64,000 nucleotides of DNA from NCBI GenBank assembly GCA_009741485.1, contig CM019237.1, forward strand, positions 51,696,252 through 51,760,251, read 5' to 3'. Both the position numbers and the translations under genes were made by a program. Numbering within the stretch: position 1 is the stretch's first letter; each line of letters starts with the position of its first letter. Below the pieces are notes generated by a model. That model was not told where the DNA came from and searched no databases. It worked only from the letters and a program-made list of their open reading frames with translations. The DNA comes from Malurus cyaneus samueli (lineage: Eukaryota; Chordata; Aves; Passeriformes; Maluridae). Positions 59,624-64,000 of the stretch are shown here, one piece after another.

Positions 59624-59756
59624 AGGCAAACCAGAAAAGAAGCAGCCCCAAATCCCACCAACATGAAGTGACCTCTGAGCTCTCAGCCAGGGAAGACCGA
59701 TACTTCAGCAAACAGAACAGTTACGAAGATGATCCCCACAGGACAGTGAGAGCCAG
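59624..59756 (+). other. exon-like block, polar peptide
   Basis: Preceded by GTGTGCATTTTAG (modest acceptor) and followed by GAGCCAG|GTACAG (fair donor). The 133-base interval is open in one frame, entering in phase 1 and leaving in phase 2, and reads NQKRSSPKSHQHEV, then DRYFSKQNSYEDDPHRTVRA. The composition (S, K, E, D, R, Y) is like a disordered cytoplasmic tail. I do not recognise the protein, and the pyrimidine tract is poor. Confidence 0.22.
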
Positions 59757-62700
59757 GTACAGTATCCCAAATGCACATCCAAACATTCCTGGTGTGTGGC
59801 TCTGAACAGCTGGACAAACCTGCTGTGGGAATGGACAGACAGCTCCCATGCACTGACTGAAGAAGGTTGTCACAGCTGCTCTGAGTGGGCAGCAAGGTAA
59901 ATCCAGGCACTTGCAATTGCATTGGGGAAAGAAGTTCCTTGGGCTCCTGGGAAATCGCTGTTCTACTTTCATGAGCAGGGAGAGCAGCAGGAGGCAGTGT
60001 CAGCTCAGCACAGAGAATTTGGAATCAATTGGGCTGCAAATGACTCATCAAGATCACAGAGACCACCATGAGGAGCACACAGCCCTCCCTGCATGCTGCA
60101 GGGTGAGAAGCTGAGTCTCCTCAGGAAGGGTCAGCACAGCTCAGGGTCAGCTGGGGCAGTGGGTGATGGGTGCCAACCCAAAAAATGCCAGCTGTGCCAT
60201 GGAAAGGACACTGAAAGCCACATCAACCATTACCCCAGACTATTGTTTGACATGCAGGAGCAACTTGCTCACTGAGTGTTTTGACCTTCATCAGTCCAAG
60301 AACAGGAGGCAATATTTCATAATCTGCGAGCAAATTGAGCCACTTCTTAGCTCGAGTACAATAGGTCAGTGCCCCATTGCTGAGCATCACCCTTCCAGTG
60401 TCATCATTTTTCTTTTAGCATGACAAAAGCGTCCAGAATTTGATTACAGCCACATCCCAGATGATTTGTGCAATCAGTAACCATAAGCTATGGTTTCAAA
60501 GATTAAGAGATGCTGTATAAATTACATACACACAGAAGATGGTGGTTGAAACATTTCTAGAAAACAGATCTTAAATCAGACTTGTTTGTAGAGCCCCTGG
60601 AGGTCTCGTCCTTCTCCAGAATAAATGAGTAGGGCTGAAGACATCTCTGTGGTTTGATTGCTGCCAAATCAGTGCATGTGAGAAGTGAACTTGTGGCTCC
60701 TACACTGCACTAAATTTGGGAATGTGGACTTTGCAATATAAATATTTGGGGAAAAAACCAGCAACCATCTCAATGCTAAAATAATATAACTTTGGTCTGG
60801 ACTGAGGAACTAATAGAGGAAATTTTGCCACATGAAACCCGACAGTGGCACATTACACATATAAACAGAACTAGTCTGGGTTAAAAGACGTACCCCCAAA
60901 CACTAAACAAAGGTTACTGCACATATAAACAGGGACAAAAAGCAAATGTAGGGAGTCATGAGTTCCACTTTGAGGAAAGATGAGCTGGCTAATATAAAGA
61001 AAGCATTGCCTTTGCTCAGATTGGCACAATGCCATTTATGACCTCATTTAAACAAAAAAAAATTAAATACACACTATTGTTCATATGTCTTTCTGAGTTA
61101 CAAAGATAAACCAAATGAAGTTAACTGGGGTAGTCTTTAGACGAGTCAAACTCAGCATGGCTTTTCCTTCCCCTGAGGTTTCCCAGCTGCACCTTGTGCA
61201 AATTAAGGATAGCACATCTCCAAAGACCCAGGTGAAGGGTGCTGCTGCCGGGCTGAACTCCTCTCCTGCCAGGTTAGGGGCCAGAGGTGGCCCCGCTCAT
61301 GCCCAGCCAACCAGTCCTAGTGACAGCTGTCCCTCTGCAGGGACTTTGGGGAGTGTCCAGCCTGCCTGCCGGACTTCTCCTCACACTCCTTCTCAGCGGG
61401 GCAGGTTTCCATCTGGGTTTGAAAGTGCTGTGCAGAGAAATGAGGGAATTTGGTGAGGAAAAAACAGCACTACTCCATCTGTGTGCCAGAGTGTCACTGA
61501 CAGCAGGGATGGGGAGGGGAGAATCCTTCAGCCCACTATTTTCTTCTTCCTCCCCCAGACCTAGGCTGGGGACCCCACAGAGATATTCAGGGGTCAGGGA
61601 AGTTTCCCTGCTATTAAAAGTTGCCCTCAAATTCATACCTGAAGCTTTTGATTTCTTCGTTCTACAAACTAACAAAGGGGACAATAATAATTAACCCTGC
61701 ATTTCAAATGTTAATTCGAAGGCATAGGTCTGATGGCAAAAAATACATTTCCAATGAACTTTAATTAACCTCAAAGACACGTCTTACTCTACTTTTAGAC
61801 TTATTACTAGGCAATAGAAAAATTTCTGATATTTGGATTTGAAACGTAAATGTAATCTAAGGATGGATGAGTAGTAAGATAAAGGAACCATCCATTTGCC
61901 ACTAAAATATTTTCCTTGAATGCACAATTATACCACCATTACTCAGCATGTTTGAGTTATTTACTAATTTTGCTAATAATTACACATAGGACAGCTCTTG
62001 GGAGCACCGCACATGAAGAGACTGTCATGTATATATTAAAATCCTACATACATGGGGGGGGCAGCTCAGGTTAATCGAATGCTGATTGAGTGTTCAGTTT
62101 GGCTGAATGCTCCAGACAGATCCACATTCATCACTTCCAGGCTGAAAATTCATCTTGCTCTCTCACGAGTTGTTTCCTAATCAGCTGACTGCTCAATTCC
62201 CTTGATTGCTCCCTCTGACCACACTAAGGCTGGCTGCATCCTTTGCCTCCCAATCACACTAATTGACCCCTTAGTCAAAAATATTCCAGGTTTCAGTGCT
62301 CTGCTCACAGCTAATTGCACCCTAATGTATAATTCTGGCTGAGCACTCAGTGTGTATTTCCAGGATAGGCACAGTATTTTAGGAGACACTTGACTGAGAG
62401 GATTAGCGGAAATAATCTGCATGAAGGCCCCACGTGTGGTCCCATGATCCCACACTATCTGGGAGACAGCAGTTAACTCAGGGTCTGTCCAAGAGTTTGG
62501 GCAGAGAGCACAACTGGGTCTGTATCAGAAATAACTGTTTTAAACAAAATTTGCCAGCCCAGTTCTGTGCCAAACTAGCATCCATCCATGGAAAATTGTT
62601 GGCCTCTTGAGTCCCCTCTCCCACTTACCAAAAAAAGGCTCTGTTAGAACCCCATCATGTCCCCCCTGCTCTCCACGTGCTATCCAAAATGAGAGTTATT

Positions 62701-64000
62701 GGGAGCCAAGGAGATGTAATACATAATTTAAAAACAGGATGTCAAGAAGTGACTCTGCTGCCATTAAACATTAAAATAATACTGTGTGTACAATTTGCAC
62801 AAACAGCAGAGAGTGAGCTGAATTGTGCTGGGAAACTTATCTTTGTCAAGAAAAGTATCTGTTGTCAGAAGATGGGAATTAATTTGGAGGGAGTGCATTC
62901 TAGTCAACACTCTGTTTCCATTATGTGCTGCTAGTGCAAATTAAGCACCATATAAAGCTTACCCAAGGTTGTTAGAGGTTTGTTTGCTGCCAAGAAATTA
63001 GTTCCTTAACACTAACCATTTCTGACAAATCAAGGAAATTCAGCATGTAAAAATAGCAAGCAATCTGCTTCCTGAAAAAAAATGTAAAGTCCTCTATGTT
63101 TAGAGATTTACCTAGGGTTTTGTTATAGATCTACTTTTAAAGGCATAGAATTTTGCAGCTATGATCTAATTCCAGATGACTCTTGAGAACTAGGAAACAC
63201 ATCAGAGAAACTGTGTGCTTAGAAAGCAGAAAAACCCAAAATGTGTAAAGCAGAATTTCTCTAGAGCTTTCCCAAGAGATTGCCCTGTGTTATCCTGCAC
63301 CTGGTGTAAGCCCAGAGACTCCACCTTCACACTCAGAGATGGAGCCCCCTGAATCCCTCCCTGCAATGTTCAGAATATTTCTTAGTTTTCATACGGACAT
63401 GAAATCAGTATCAGTAAAAACACCACCAATAATGTTCTGATAATAAGTCTTCACACAATTTGAAGGGACAGTAGAGGGCATATGTGGTCTTGCTACCAAG
63501 AAAGAGCTATTTGATAGAGCAAGTTTTTGGAAGTAGAAACTTTGGCATCTTTGTGATAACAAGCATTGAAGAAAAGAGCTGTTCTCTGCTTAATTAGAAC
63601 TTGCTAACAATGGTAGGGCTCGCTGTGAAAATTGCATGAACTAACCAGCACCATGAACCCAACAGGAGGTCAAAAGGAGTACATTAACTTGAATTCTTAT
63701 CCTACTAAGCTAATTTAAACCCAGGGCACCTCACCTCAGCTAACACCTGTCCTGTTTTCAGGAAGGGGCTTTGCCTGAGCTCCTAGCTGAAGGAGATGGA
63801 TGAGACCTCCCACGCCCACTGAAGATCAGTCCTGCTCATGGCCCCTGTTGAAGGATTTGGGCCAAGAACCACGGATGTTTAAAGCTTTCCACTGGTGCTG
63901 GTATGTTCAGAGAGAGGCTGTAGACCTCAGTATTTTGGCCCATTTCTAGATGCCATCATTTAGGCCCACAAAATGTTTTCAAAACAGGTTCTTTGCTAAG
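59757..64000. other. unique DNA to window end
   Basis: GC-richer at 61190-61570 with overlapping frames of 113-136 codons on both strands, none recognisable. A G-run (8 G) at 62054-62061. One CTCF-like motif is listed separately. Confidence 0.4.
63468..63481 (+). promoter_or_regulatory. candidate CTCF motif
   Basis: ACAGTAGAGGGCAT matches the CTCF core CCASYAGRKGGCRS at 12 of 14 positions, plus orientation. No CpG island or promoter is nearby. Confidence 0.38.

Noticed and set aside
61115..61694. Overlapping frames of 113-136 codons in a GC-richer patch
   Set aside because: Open on both strands at once with no motif; no CpG island or splice pattern.

Overview
This window reads as vertebrate, and specifically bird, genomic DNA. 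The clearest sign is the set of CR1 LINE 3' ends. They share the GATAGTGGAAGGTGTCCCTG...TTCCAACCCAAACC body and end in the avian CR1 tail ATTCTRTG (ATTCTATGATTCTATGAT at about 3770-3788). There are no bacterial-style operons, no tRNA or rRNA genes, no CRISPR array, and no long open frame that looks like a conserved protein. The two longest CR1 copies carry frames that are remnants of the C-terminal end of CR1 ORF2. I infer a neoavian, perhaps passerine, intergenic or large-intron region; the species and chromosome cannot be told from the sequence.

Layout. 1-4.1 kb: poly-A tract, unique DNA, then three CR1 copies (661, 3005, 3825). 4.5-4.95 kb: the only strong CpG island, with octamer, CCAAT and TATA elements, GC boxes and a near-consensus CTCF motif. 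5.7-20 kb: mostly unique DNA with a few CR1 fragments, a 105-bp segment present twice (11881 and 13714), a poly-C tract and an old reptile-type repeat (16055). 20.3-20.6 kb: a TATA box followed by a possible short first coding exon. 21.6-24.8 kb: a head-to-head CR1 pair, a MIR-like SINE, a 59-T run, an ancient CR1 and an (AAAAC)n array. 27.36-27.65 kb: a long foldback (imperfect palindrome). 28.66-29.15 kb: a TATA box followed by a 137-codon frame with two hydrophobic segments. 29.8-33 kb: two CR1 copies and an exon-like block with good splice sites. 35-46 kb: MIR-like remnants, two antisense CR1 copies (one young, one ancient), and one sense CR1. 46-64 kb: three further CR1-derived pieces, one of them an old remnant of the reverse transcriptase domain; two weak exon-like blocks; AT-rich DNA.

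No set of genes can be shown to work together here. The supportable functional content is regulatory (CpG-island promoter, candidate CTCF motifs), plus a few candidate exons that need transcript evidence. Young CR1 copies lie mostly on the + strand (11 of 13). Calls for ancient repeats and exons come from reading motifs by eye; no alignment or database search was run.
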